From Sycon ciliatum (lineage: Eukaryota > Porifera > Calcarea > Leucosolenida > Sycettidae): DNA of 64,000 bases. The notes beneath the pieces were generated by a model that was not told the DNA's origin, did not search any database, and saw only the letters and a list, made by a program, of their open reading frames with translations. The stretch spans positions 14,833,905-14,897,904 of the forward strand of contig NC_088646.1 in NCBI RefSeq assembly GCF_964019385.1. Reading direction: 5' to 3'. This document shows positions 12,431 through 21,031 of this stretch, piece by piece (the first letter of the stretch is position 1; each line of letters starts with the position of its first letter). Made by a program: the position numbers and the translations under genes.

Positions 12431-14798
12431 AGAGGTGGGCAGAGGTGCGCAGAGGCAAGCAGAGGCGCTCAGAGGTGCGCAGAGGCGGGCATAGGCGGGC
12501 ATAGGCGTGCAGAGGCGCGTTGAGGCACGCAGAGGGGAGCAGAGGCGCGAAGAGGCGCACAGAGGCGAGCAGAGGCAAGCAGAGGCGCGCAAAGGCACTT
12601 GGAGGCACGCAGAGGCGCGCACAGGCGCGCACAGTTGCACACAGGCGTGCAGAGGCGCGCAGAGGCACGCAGAGGCGCGCAGAGGAGAGTAGAGGCGTGC
12701 AGAGGCGCGCAGAGGCGCACAGAGGCAAGCAGAGGCCCGCAAAGGCGCGTAGAGGTGCGCAGAGGCGGGCAGAGGCGTGCAGAGGCGTGCAGAGGCGCGC
12801 AGAGGCGCGCAGAGGGAAAAAGAGGCGCGCAGAGGCGAGCAGAGGCGCGCAGAGGCACACAGAGGCACGCAGAGGCGCGCAGAGGTGATCAGAGGCGCGC
12901 AGAGGCGCGCGCAAAGGCGAGCAGAGGCGCAGAGGCGAGCAGAGACGCGGAGAGGTGCTGATAGGCGCTCAGAGGCGCTCACAGGCGAGCAAAGGCAAGC
13001 AGAGGCGGGCAGAGGTGCGCAGAGGCGAGCAGAGGCGCTCAGAGGCGACCAGAGGCACGCAGAGGCGCGTAGAGGTACACAGAGGCGCTCAGAGGCGCGC
13101 AGAGGCGGGCACGCAGAGGCGCGCACAGGCGCACACAGGCGTGCAGAGGCGCGCAGAGGCACACAGACGCGCGCAGAGGCGTGCGCATAGGCGAGCAGAG
13201 GCGCAGAGGCGCGCAGAGGCGCACGCAAAGGTGAGCAGATGCGCTGAGGCGCGCGCAAAGGCGAGCAGAGGCGCGGATCGGCGCTCAGAGGCGAACATAG
13301 GGGAGCAGATGCGAGCAGAGGTGCGCAGAGGCGAGCAGAGGCGCTCAGAGGCGCCCAGAGGCACGCAGAGGCGCGCAGAGGCGTGCGGAAAGGCGAGCAG
13401 AGGCGCAGAGGCGTGCGCAAAGGCGAGCAGAGGCGCGGCTAGGCGCTCAGAGGCGAGCAGAGGCTGGCAGAGGCGCCCAGAGGCACGCAGAGGCGCACAG
13501 CGGCACGCAGAGGCGCGCAGAGGCGCTCAGAGGCGCGCAGAGGCGGGCATAGGCGTGCAGAGGCGCGTAGCGGCGCGCAGAGGCGCGCAGAGGGGAACAG
13601 AGGCGCGCAGAGGCGCACAGAGGCGAGCAGAGGCGCGCAAAGGCGCGTAGAGGCGCACACAGGCGTGCAGAGGCACACAGAGGCACGCAGAGGCGCGCAG
13701 AGGCGTGCGCAAAGGCGAGCAGAGGCGCGCGCAAAGGCGAGCAGACGCACAAAGGCAAGCAGAGGCGGGGAAAAGCGCTCAGAGACGCGCAGAGGTGCGC
13801 AGAGGCGCGCAGTGGTGCGTAGAGGCGCGCAGAGGGGCGCAGAGGCGAGCAGAGGCGAGCAGAGGAGCACCTGAGGCACGCGCAGAGGCGGACAGAGGTA
13901 CGCAGAGGCACGCAGAGGCGAGCAGAGGAGCGCAAAGGCGCACAGAGGCGCGCAGCGGCGCGCAGAGGCGAGCAGAGGAGCGCCTGAGCGCGCAAAGGCG
14001 TACGCAGAGGCGGGCAGAGGCGTGCAGAGGCTCGCAGAGGGGAGTAGAGACGTGCAGAGGCAAGCAGAGGCGCACAGAGGCGAGCAGAGGCCCGCAAAGG
14101 CGCGTAGAGGTGCGCAGAGGCGCGCGTAGAGGCGCACGCAGAGGCGGGCAGAGGAGCGCAGAGGAGCGCAGAGGGGAAAAGAGGCGCGCACAGGCAAGCA
14201 AAGGCGCACAGAGGCGAGCAGAGGCCCGCAAAGGCGCGTAGAGGCGCGCAGAGGCGCACAGAGGCACGCAGAGGCGCACAGAGGCACGCAGAGGCGCGCA
14301 GAGGCGCGCAGAGGCGCGCAGAGGCGCGCAGAGGCGCGCAGAGGCGCGCAGAGGCGCGCAGAGGCGTGCGCAAAGGCGAGCAGAGGCACAGAGGCGTGTG
14401 CAAAGGCGAGGATAGGCGCTCATAGGCGAGCAGAGGCGAGCAGAGGCGGGCATAGCTGCGCAGAGGCGAGCAGAGGCGCTCAGAGGCGCCCAGAGACACG
14501 CAAGAGGCGCGCAGAGGCGCGCAGAGGCGCGCAGAGGCGCGCAGAGGCGGGCATAGGCGTGCAGAGGGAAGCAGAGGCGGGCAGAGGCGCGCAGAGGCGC
14601 ACAGAGGCGAGCAGAGGCGAGCAGATGTGAGCAGAGGCGCGCAAAGGCGCGTAGAGGCGCACAGAGGCACGCAGAGGCGCGCACAGGCGCGCACAGGCAA
14701 GCAGAGGCGGGGAAAAGCGCGCAGAGGTGCGCAGAGGCGCGAGCAGAGGCACGCAGGGGCGCGAAGGGCCACGCAAATGCGCGCAGAGGAGGGCAAAG

Positions 14799-14961
14799 GT
14801 GAGTGAGTGCGTGTGTGTGTGTGCGTGTGCATTCGTGCGAACGTTTTCACGTTTGTGCACATGGGTACATGCGCACGTGGGCATGTGAGTGCGCGCATGC
14901 ATGAGCAGGTGTGTGTGAGCGCATGCGTGCGTGCGCGGACGTGTGCGTACGTGTGTTTGTG
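14799..14961. repeat. GT/GC-rich alternating purine-pyrimidine tract
   Basis: A stretch built of gt, gc, ca and ac steps (gtgcgtgtgtgtgtgtgcgtg near the start, then gcgcgcatgcatg and gcgcatgcgtgcgtgcgcg). It lies exactly where satellite C stops. Such alternation is the known sequence requirement for left-handed Z-DNA. It is followed by a short purine-rich run (gacagaaagagagaggcagg) up to about 14990. Confidence 0.85.
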
Positions 14962-14963
14962 GG

Positions 14964-15152
14964 TCAGAGACAGAAAGAGAGAGGCAGGGGGATGATAGAC
15001 AAAACAATAATTATTTCAATCTGAGCACTAACTTTGTAGTTGGATCCAAATATACAGAGGTACAAGTGCAATCCTAGCTTCTTCGCATGCTGAAATGCAG
15101 TAACAGCCACATCGTTCTGAGCCTTGTCCCATTCACCCATGGGAATCGCCAC
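14964..15152 (-). pseudogene. Short unidentified reading, possible exon fragment
   Basis: Minus-strand frame of 62 codons from an ATG at 15152, starting MAIPMGEWDKAQNDVAVTAF and continuing QHAKKLGLHLYLCIFGSNYK before a hydrophobic tail that runs into the purine-rich border of the GT tract. The first 40 residues have plausible protein composition. The tail looks like translated non-coding sequence, so an exon end near residue 40 is conceivable. It lies downstream, on the same strand, of the acidic reading at 15365-15883. No family is recognised and the call is weak. Confidence 0.2.
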
Positions 15153-15364
15153 GTTGGCTGCTTCTCAACCATCAAACCCCACGAACTACGCGCGCGGCAT
15201 GCGCCAGTGCCGCTCCGCCAAGTGGCCCGCCATTCTGAACCTTACGCTGAACTTAGCGAACCTTTGCTCCTGCCACCACGAAGGCCCCTAGGTTCGACTT
15301 CAACATCGAGCAGCTCGACTTCGATGTCCGTCTGCGACATCTCTACGTCTGCGTGTGCCTCAGA

Positions 15365-15883
15365 TTATGCCTCGTGCGCCAGCTCATCAGCATGGATGAT
15401 CAAAATCGGCATATCAAAGCTCTCTGCTTCCGTAAAATGCAGTGCTTCCTCCGCCACAATCTCAAACAACTCGCCATCCCGATCATTCTCTTCAGCAGCA
15501 TCCACTACGGCTTCATCATCTTCATACCAGACCGAGGAACTGGAGGCGGGTTCACCGAGGAGGCGGGTAATACAGCTCGATCGCCTCTCCCGGAGGGATT
15601 TTGCCGTGACGGACACTGCGCATTTACAGGATCGACCGCTCAGCCACAAACTCAAATTTGACCTACCGAAGTCAGTGGATATGCTGTGTAGACCCTCTAC
15701 GGCTTTTCTAAGTCCTACGTCATTAGGTCTGTGTAGGCGCACGGTCACTCCAGCGACTTGGCCCATAGCTGCGACCGTAGATCTACGCGTCAGGCGGACG
15801 TGTTTAGCCTTTAGGTGGTGAAATCCCCGTGCCGCAAGGTCCCCGCCACACAAGTACCGGTATCGGCATCTGAAACCACCCAT
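15365..15883 (-). pseudogene. Unidentified acidic, coding-like reading, probably a broken gene or element
   Basis: The minus strand is open for 172 codons from an ATG at 15883. I do not recognise the protein. The C-terminal half is unlike random translation: it is strongly acidic (YEDDEAVVDAAEENDRDGEL, then FEIVAEEALHFTEAES) and ends HADELAHEA before a TAA at 15365-15367. Reading on in the same frame past that stop gives another acidic run of about 37 codons (SEAHADVEMSQTDIEVELL and onward) before the next stop. That suggests a once longer frame with an in-frame nonsense change. The N-terminal half is rich in R, S and C and less convincing, so a frameshift around 15550-15600 is possible. A + strand reading over 15087-15821 is serine-rich and looks like the antisense shadow of this one. 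No promoter, splice site or domain is identified. Confidence 0.35.
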
Positions 15884-17139
15884 GCGTTATGTCCGGACCG
15901 CACTAGGCCGATTTTAGGCCGACATGGACTCGTACGAAAAATTCTCGTTACCGGGCGAACATACTAATTGCCTCATGTGGACGGTGTTGTCGTACACGTT
16001 TCCGACAAATCTGCGGCGAGTTTCTTGCCGCATTCGCACCTGGTCGATATTTTGCCGATTTGTAGTGCTGTGCGGCAGGTTACCGCCCCCTGTCCTCGTT
16101 TACATGCAGAGCACAGTGAATTTCAGCGACAATCCAGTTCGTGGCGTGCAGCCGATGGTTTTTCGTCAAAGTCCAGGAAACTTCAAACTTCAAACTCCCT
16201 ATGGTGTAAACGAGGAAAGGGGACGGCAAACTGCTGCACGGCATATTTCATTGCCGTTTCTCTGTGGGATGGGTAGAAAGAATAATTAGACAGCCTCTGA
16301 TAAATCCTATTAAGACCGTGGCACGCCTTAGACAGGTGAAAATTTGTCTAAGAATTTTCGAAGGGTCGATAGATGATGCGGTGTGCAGGTGCGGTGCTAC
16401 CTATGAGGGGGAGTAAAAAATCCTTAAACTGGAGCAGGGCAAATCCGCGTGGGGCGCTATCTGTGAATTTCCTTGAAAATCATGAAGAGCACAGCGAATC
16501 CTTGTGGGGACAATCTGTGGCCCGATATTCCTGAAAAGGAATATACAGAGCACAGCGAATCCGTGTGGGGCGCAATCTGTGGATCTGTGAATTTAACTGA
16601 AACACATGAAGAGCACAGTAAATCCGTATGGGTGGCCATCTGTGGATTTCGTAGAAAATCATGAAGAGCACTGCGAATCCGTGTTGGATCAATCTGTGGC
16701 CCGATTTTCCTGACAAAGAGCATGCAGAGCACAGCGAATTCGTGTGGGACGCTATGTGTGAATTTCCCTAAAAAATCATGAAGAGGACAGCGATTCCTTG
16801 TGGGGGCAATCTGTAGCCCGATTTGTCTGAAAGGGAACATACAGAGCACAGCGAATCCGTGTGGGGCACAATCTGTGAATTCTCCTGAATAACATCAAGA
16901 GCACAGCGAATCGGTGTCGGGCGCTATATCCGTGAATTTTGCTGCTCTGAAAAAGAACATGCAGAGCACAGCGAATCCGTGTGGGGCGCAATATCTGTGA
17001 ACTTTGTTGAAAATCAAGAATAGCACAGCGAATCCGAGTGGGGGCAATCTGTGGCCCGAGTTCCTGAAAAGGAATAAACGGAGCACAGCTAAACCGTGGT
17101 GGGTGCTATCTGTGAATTTAACTGAAAACATGAAGAGCA

Positions 17140-17291
17140 CCCTCTAGGATCAAAGGCGCAGATGCAGCGCCTAAACGGTGGGAGGTGAGTAGATCAGACC
17201 CACCACCCTTTGATCCTAGAGGGTGGTGGCGTTCCCACGGCGGATGCGGAAAACTCGGCTTCCAGCCGAGTCTCACGCGAACCGTGAAATT
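17140..17291. mobile_element. Short dispersed repeat, rearranged copy
   Basis: A 152-bp insert in satellite A related to part of the insert at 55241-55496. It carries 17-bp inverted arms at 17140-17156 (starting ccctctaggatc) and 17207-17223 (ending gatcctagaggg). The roughly 50 bp between them is in opposite orientation relative to the tail, compared with the other copy. The tail contains a hairpin, actcggct-tcc-agccgagt (17253-17271), then tctcacgcgaaccgtgaaattt. At 55.3 kb the same hairpin position reads gggcctttggcc, so pairing is kept although bases changed. The family is not recognised. A structured-RNA-derived short retroelement is one possibility. Confidence 0.6.
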
Positions 17292-18963
17292 TAATTTTAA
17301 TGAAGAGCACAGCAAATCCGTGTGGGGCGCTATCTGTGGATTTCGGTGAAAATCGTGAAGAGTACAGCGAATCCGTGTGGGTAATCTGCGACATTATTTT
17401 CTTGAAAAGGAACATTATACAGCACAGAGAATACGTGCGGGGCGCTATCTGTGAATTTCCTTGACAAATCTAGGAGAGCACAGCGAAATCGTGTGGGGCA
17501 ATCTGTGGCCCGATTTCTCTGAAAAAGAACATGCAGAGCACAGCGAATCTGTGTGGGGCGCTATATCTGTGAACTTCGTTGAAAATCAATAAGAGCACAG
17601 CGAATCCGTGTGGCGGCAAACTGTGGCCCGATATTCCTGAAAAGGAATACACAGAGCACAGCGAAGAGCACATTAAATCCGTGTGATGCGCTATCTGTGA
17701 ATTTTCCTGAAAATCATGAAGAGCACAGCGAATCCGTGTGGGGCAATCTGTGACATTTTGTTCCTGAAAAAGAACATACACAGCACAGCGAATACGTGTG
17801 GGGCGCTATTTGTGAATTTCCTTGAAAATCATAGAGAGCACAGTGAATTCGTGTGGGGGCAATCTATGGCCCGATTTTTCTGAAAAAGAACGAGCAGAGC
17901 ACAGCGAATCCGTGCGGGGCGTTATCTGTGAATTTGGCTGAAAATCATGTCGAGTCAAGCAAATCCGTGTGGGGGCAATCTGTGAATTTAACTAAATCAC
18001 ATGCAGAGCACAGCGAATCCGTGTGGGGCGCTAGATAAGAATTTCCTTGAAAACCATGAGAGCGCAGCGAATCCATGTGGGGGCGAACTGTGGCTACGTT
18101 TCGCTGAAAAATGACATGCAGAGAACAGCGAATCCGTGTGGGGCACTATCTGTTAATTTCCCCGAAAACCATAAAGAGCACAGCGAATCCGTGTGGTGCA
18201 CAATCTGTGGCCCGATTTCCCGGAAAAAGAACATACACCGCACAGCGGATAGGTGTGAGGCGTTATCTGTGAATTTCCTTGAAACTCATGGAGAGCAATG
18301 GAGAGCTAAGCTAATCCGTGTGGGCCGCAATCTGTGGATTTCGTTGTAAATCATGAAGAGCACAGGGAATCCTTGTGGGGGGAATCTGTGGCCCGATTTT
18401 CCTGAACAAGAACAAACAGAGCACAGCGAATCCGTGTGGGGCGCTACCTGTGAATTTCCTTGAAAATCATAGAGAGCACAGCAAATTCGTGTGGGGTCAT
18501 TCTGTGGCCCGATTTCCCAGAAAAAGAACATGCAGAGCACAGTGAATCCGTGTGGGGCTCCATCTGGGATTATCCCAGAGAAATATGAAGAGCACATCAA
18601 ATCCGTGTGGGGGCATCTGTGGACCGATTTTCCTGAAAGGGAACATTAAAAGCACGGAAAACCCGTGTTGGGCGCTATCTGTGAATTTCCTTGATATTCA
18701 AGGAGAGCACGGCAAATCCGTGTGGGGCGCAATCTGTGTATTTCGTTGGAAATCATGAAGGTCACAGCGAATCCGTGTGGGGGAACTCTGTGGCCCGATT
18801 TTCTTCAAAAAGAACAGACATAGCACAGCGGATCCGTGTGGGGCGCTATATGTGAATTTCCTTGAAAATCAGGGACCGCACGGAAAATCCCTGTGGGGTC
18901 AATCTGTGGCCTGATTTTCCTCATAAAGAACATACAGAGCACAGCGAATCCGTGTGAGGCGCC

Positions 18964-18988
18964 ATCTATATATAAATAATAATAATCT
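18964..18988. repeat. AT-rich microsatellite inside satellite A
   Basis: The run ctatatataaataataataat interrupts a monomer between gcgccat and ctgtgaa. It is a short simple repeat of (ta)n then (aat)n type. Confidence 0.8.
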
Positions 18989-19625
18989 GTGAATATTCCT
19001 GAAAAACATGAAGACCACATCAAATCCGTGTGGGGCGCAATAAGTGAGTTTCGTTGAAAGTCATGAAGAACACAGCGAATCCGTGTGGGGCGCGATAAGT
19101 GAGTTTCGTTGAAAGTCATGAAGAGCACAGCGAATCCGTGTGGGGGCATCTGTGGGCCGATTTTCCTGAAAAGAAACATACAAAGCACAGAGAATCCGTG
19201 TGGGGCACAATCTATGGATTTCGTTGGAAATCATGAAGAGGACAGCGAATCCGTGTGGGGCGCAATCTGTGGATTAAGTTGTAAATCATGAAGAGAAGCA
19301 CAGCGAATACGTGTGGGGAAAAAGAACAGACAGAGCGCAGCGAATCCGTGTGGGGCGCTATCTGTGAATTTCCTTGAAAATGATGGAGAGCACAACAAAT
19401 CAGTGTGGGGCCAATCTGAGGCCTGTTCATCCTCATAAAGAACATACAGACAGAGCACAGCGAATCCGTGTGGGGCGCTATCTGTGAATTTCCCTTAAAC
19501 ACATGAAGACCACATCCAATCCGTGCGGGGCGCAATATGTGAGTTTCGTTGAAAATCATGAAGAGCACAGCGAATCCGTGTGGGGTGCAATCTGCGCATT
19601 TCGTTGAAAATTATGAAGAGCACAG

Positions 19626-19793
19626 CCGTGGCTGACAGTTCAATCCTATTTTAAGCTATGAGTTCCACTGATGACGCCTCATTGGCCGAAACATTCTGGC
19701 TGTCTGCATCATGGAGTATTTCGCTCCTCGATTTCGATCTTGTAGAGCACTCTCAATCACTATTAATCAGTCTGGCTGTCTGCATCATTAAAC
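19626..19793 (+). mobile_element. Hammerhead-bearing insert in satellite A, copy 1
   Basis: Foreign sequence of about 168 bp starting ccgtggctgacag and ending before aacaggaataaacagagc, where satellite A resumes. It contains a hammerhead-like core (19664-19708) and, 76 bp downstream, a second copy of the 3' half of that motif (cagtctggctgtctgc at 19768-19783). That is the remnant of a tandem arrangement. The same insert, with the same satellite borders, recurs at 25583-25756. Hammerhead motifs are known in Penelope-like retroelements, retrozymes and some animal satellites, but there is no coding sequence here to assign a class. Confidence 0.75.
19664..19708 (+). ncRNA. Hammerhead ribozyme-like motif (type I), copy 1, degraded
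   Basis: The layout matches a minimal type I hammerhead. Stem I 5' strand is tcca (19664-19667). The catalytic core CTGATGA is intact (19668-19674). Stem II is cgcc/ggcc with loop tcatt (19675-19687). GAA follows at 19688-19690. Stem III is acat/ctgt with loop tctgg (19691-19703). The predicted cleavage base is C at 19704, followed by stem I 3' strand tgca (19705-19708). Each of the three stems has one mismatch: tcca against tgca, C opposite C at the base of stem II, and T opposite C at the top of stem III. The strict core bases are all present. Activity is doubtful. Confidence 0.7.
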
Positions 19794-20162
19794 AGGAATA
19801 AACAGAGCACAGCGAATCTGTGTTGGGCGCTATCTGTGAATTTCCTTGATCATTACCGAGAGCACAGCAAATCCGTGTGGGGCGCAATCTGTGGATTTCG
19901 TTGGAAATCATGAAGAGCACAGCGAATCCGCGTGAGGGGACTCTGTGGCCCGATTTTCTTGAAATGGAACATACAAAGCACAGAGAATCTGTGTGGGGCG
20001 CTATCTGTGGATTTCCCTGAAAAACATGAAGAGGACAGTGAATTCGTGTGGGGCGCAATCTATGGATTTCGTTGGAAATCATGAAGAGCGCAGCGAATCT
20101 GTGTGGGGAAAATAACAGACAGAGCACAGCGAATCCGATTGGGTCGCGATCTGTGAATTTCC
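19794..20162. repeat. Satellite A monomers between two inserts
   Basis: About six monomers with the usual gagcacagcaaatccgtgtg core and both flavours. The right edge, gaatttcc, abuts the TTAA target site of the foldback element. Confidence 0.93.
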
Positions 20163-21031
20163 TTAAAGGGGAAGTATACCCTAAAATCAAATTTTCACCA
20201 GTTGTAGTCTTCGGGGTGCTGAGTCGAATGGTCTTGGTCCGAGGAAGCTGCGACGCTCCCTTCCTACTTGAATCCCAATCGAACTCGCGCACTTCCACCG
20301 AAACTGGGTGACTGCGCCCTACTAGATGGGGATTTGTATGCAAAATGTCACTAAAAGCGCCATTTCGTTCTTATAAGAGCACGGATGACCGCGATTGGCC
20401 CATATGTTGTAGTCTTTTGGACGCTGAGTCGACTGGTTTTGGTCCGAAAAGGCTGCGATGCAGCGTTCCTCCTTTATTCCCAATCGAACATGGTTGAAGA
20501 AGCAGTCACGTGCTCCTGGGTGCCCAAATCACCTGGTCACCGCGCCAGCAGGCGACAACTTTCACACCAAGGTTCAACTCGAGTTCAACTCGAGTGACAG
20601 GACTGCACCCAAAAAAGGTCAAACAGGCTAGTAAGTTGTACCCTGCAGGCACGGTGACCAGGTGACTGGTGTACGCAGGAGCACGTGACCGCTTGTTCAA
20701 CCATGTTCGATTGGGAATAAAGGAGGAACGCTGCATCGCAGCCTTTTCGGACCAAAACCAGTCGACTCAGCGTCCAAAAGACTACAACATATGGGCCAAT
20801 CGCGGTCATCCGTGCTTTTATAAGAACGAAATGGCGCTTTTAGTGACATTTTGCATACAAATCCCCATCTAGTAGGGCGCAGTCACCCAGTTTCGGTGGA
20901 AGTGCGCGAGTTCGATTGGGATTCAAGTAGGAAGGGAGCGTCTCAGCTTCCTCGGACCAAGACCATTCGACTCAGCACCCCGAAGACTACAACTGGTGAA
21001 AGTTTGATTTTAGGGTATACTTCCCCTTTAA
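20163..21031. mobile_element. Foldback (long inverted repeat) DNA transposon with TTAA target duplication
   Basis: The element spans 20167-21027 and is flanked on both sides by TTAA (20163-20166 and 21028-21031). Its ends are perfect inverted repeats beginning aggggaagtataccctaaaa. The arms continue inward for about 340 bp with only a handful of mismatches, then about 60 bp more with weaker similarity, so almost the whole element folds back on itself around about 20590. A short palindromic string (caactcgagtt, caactcgagtg) sits at the centre. Each arm also contains two diverged direct sub-repeats about 205 bp apart (gttgtagtct at 20201 and 20406, each ending cccaatcgaac). TTAA duplication is typical of the piggyBac superfamily, so this is probably a non-autonomous derivative. 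There is no transposase frame; identical short peptides read from both arms are by-products. Confidence 0.85.

Larger units (their letters stand above)
2747..14798. repeat. Satellite C: 12-kb GC-rich minisatellite with a 10-bp unit
   Basis: The unit is gcagaggcgc, repeated without spacers for about 12 kb with point variants (gcgag, gcacg, gcgtg, gcaag, ggcgg). The consensus + strand has no T, and G plus A greatly outnumber C plus T, so the array is strongly strand-asymmetric. Because 10 is not divisible by 3, every frame reads the same 30-nt cycle (A-E-A-R-R-G-A-Q-R-R on +, L-C-A-P-L-R-A-S-A-R on -). That cycle has no stop codon, which explains very long open frames on both strands, for example 976 codons on the minus strand at 9379-12309. 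I treat none of these as genes. Scattered tag, tga and tca variants limit frame length. Longer duplications inside the array are listed separately. Confidence 0.95.
14962..16430. other. Single-copy-looking segment between satellites C and A
   Basis: This is the only stretch above 1 kb that resembles none of the three satellites. It has mixed base composition and open frames on both strands. No terminal inverted repeat or target duplication was found that would define it as one transposon. It ends at about 16431, where gcaaatccgcgtggggcgc of satellite A resumes. It could be captured genic DNA or the interior of an old mobile element; I cannot decide which. Confidence 0.7.
16431..19625. repeat. 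Satellite A, block 2
   Basis: Same monomers as block 1 (gagcacagcgaatccgtgtg core, W and P flavours), but more diverged from one another, with more single-base changes and indels. It contains the foreign insert at about 17140-17291 and a small AT-rich microsatellite at about 18964-18988. No gene is visible. Confidence 0.95.

Noticed and set aside
2757-14898. Very long open frames on both strands (300 to 976 codons) reading R-A-E-A-R or L-C-A-P-L repeats
   Set aside because: The 10-bp unit contains no stop in any frame and is not a multiple of three, so all three frames of a strand give the same cyclic peptide. Openness is therefore arithmetic, not selection. Indels of any size occur freely.
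15924-16289. 121-codon + strand frame in the non-satellite segment
   Set aside because: No recognisable domain and irregular composition. An overlapping frame is open for similar length, so it is probably chance or antisense.
17240-17291. tRNA-derived SINE with internal promoter boxes (ggttcgcgtgagac on the minus strand)
   Set aside because: The similarity to a B box (GGTTCGANNCC) is only partial and no A box at proper spacing was found, so the class is left open.
19626-19640. The cagcc-gt-ggctg palindrome at the left end of the hammerhead insert as a transposon terminal repeat
   Set aside because: No matching inverted sequence is present at the right end of the insert in either copy.
20743-20880. 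Identical short peptides from both strands in the foldback element
   Set aside because: They arise because the two arms are inverted copies of the same sequence. There is no transposase motif or extended frame.
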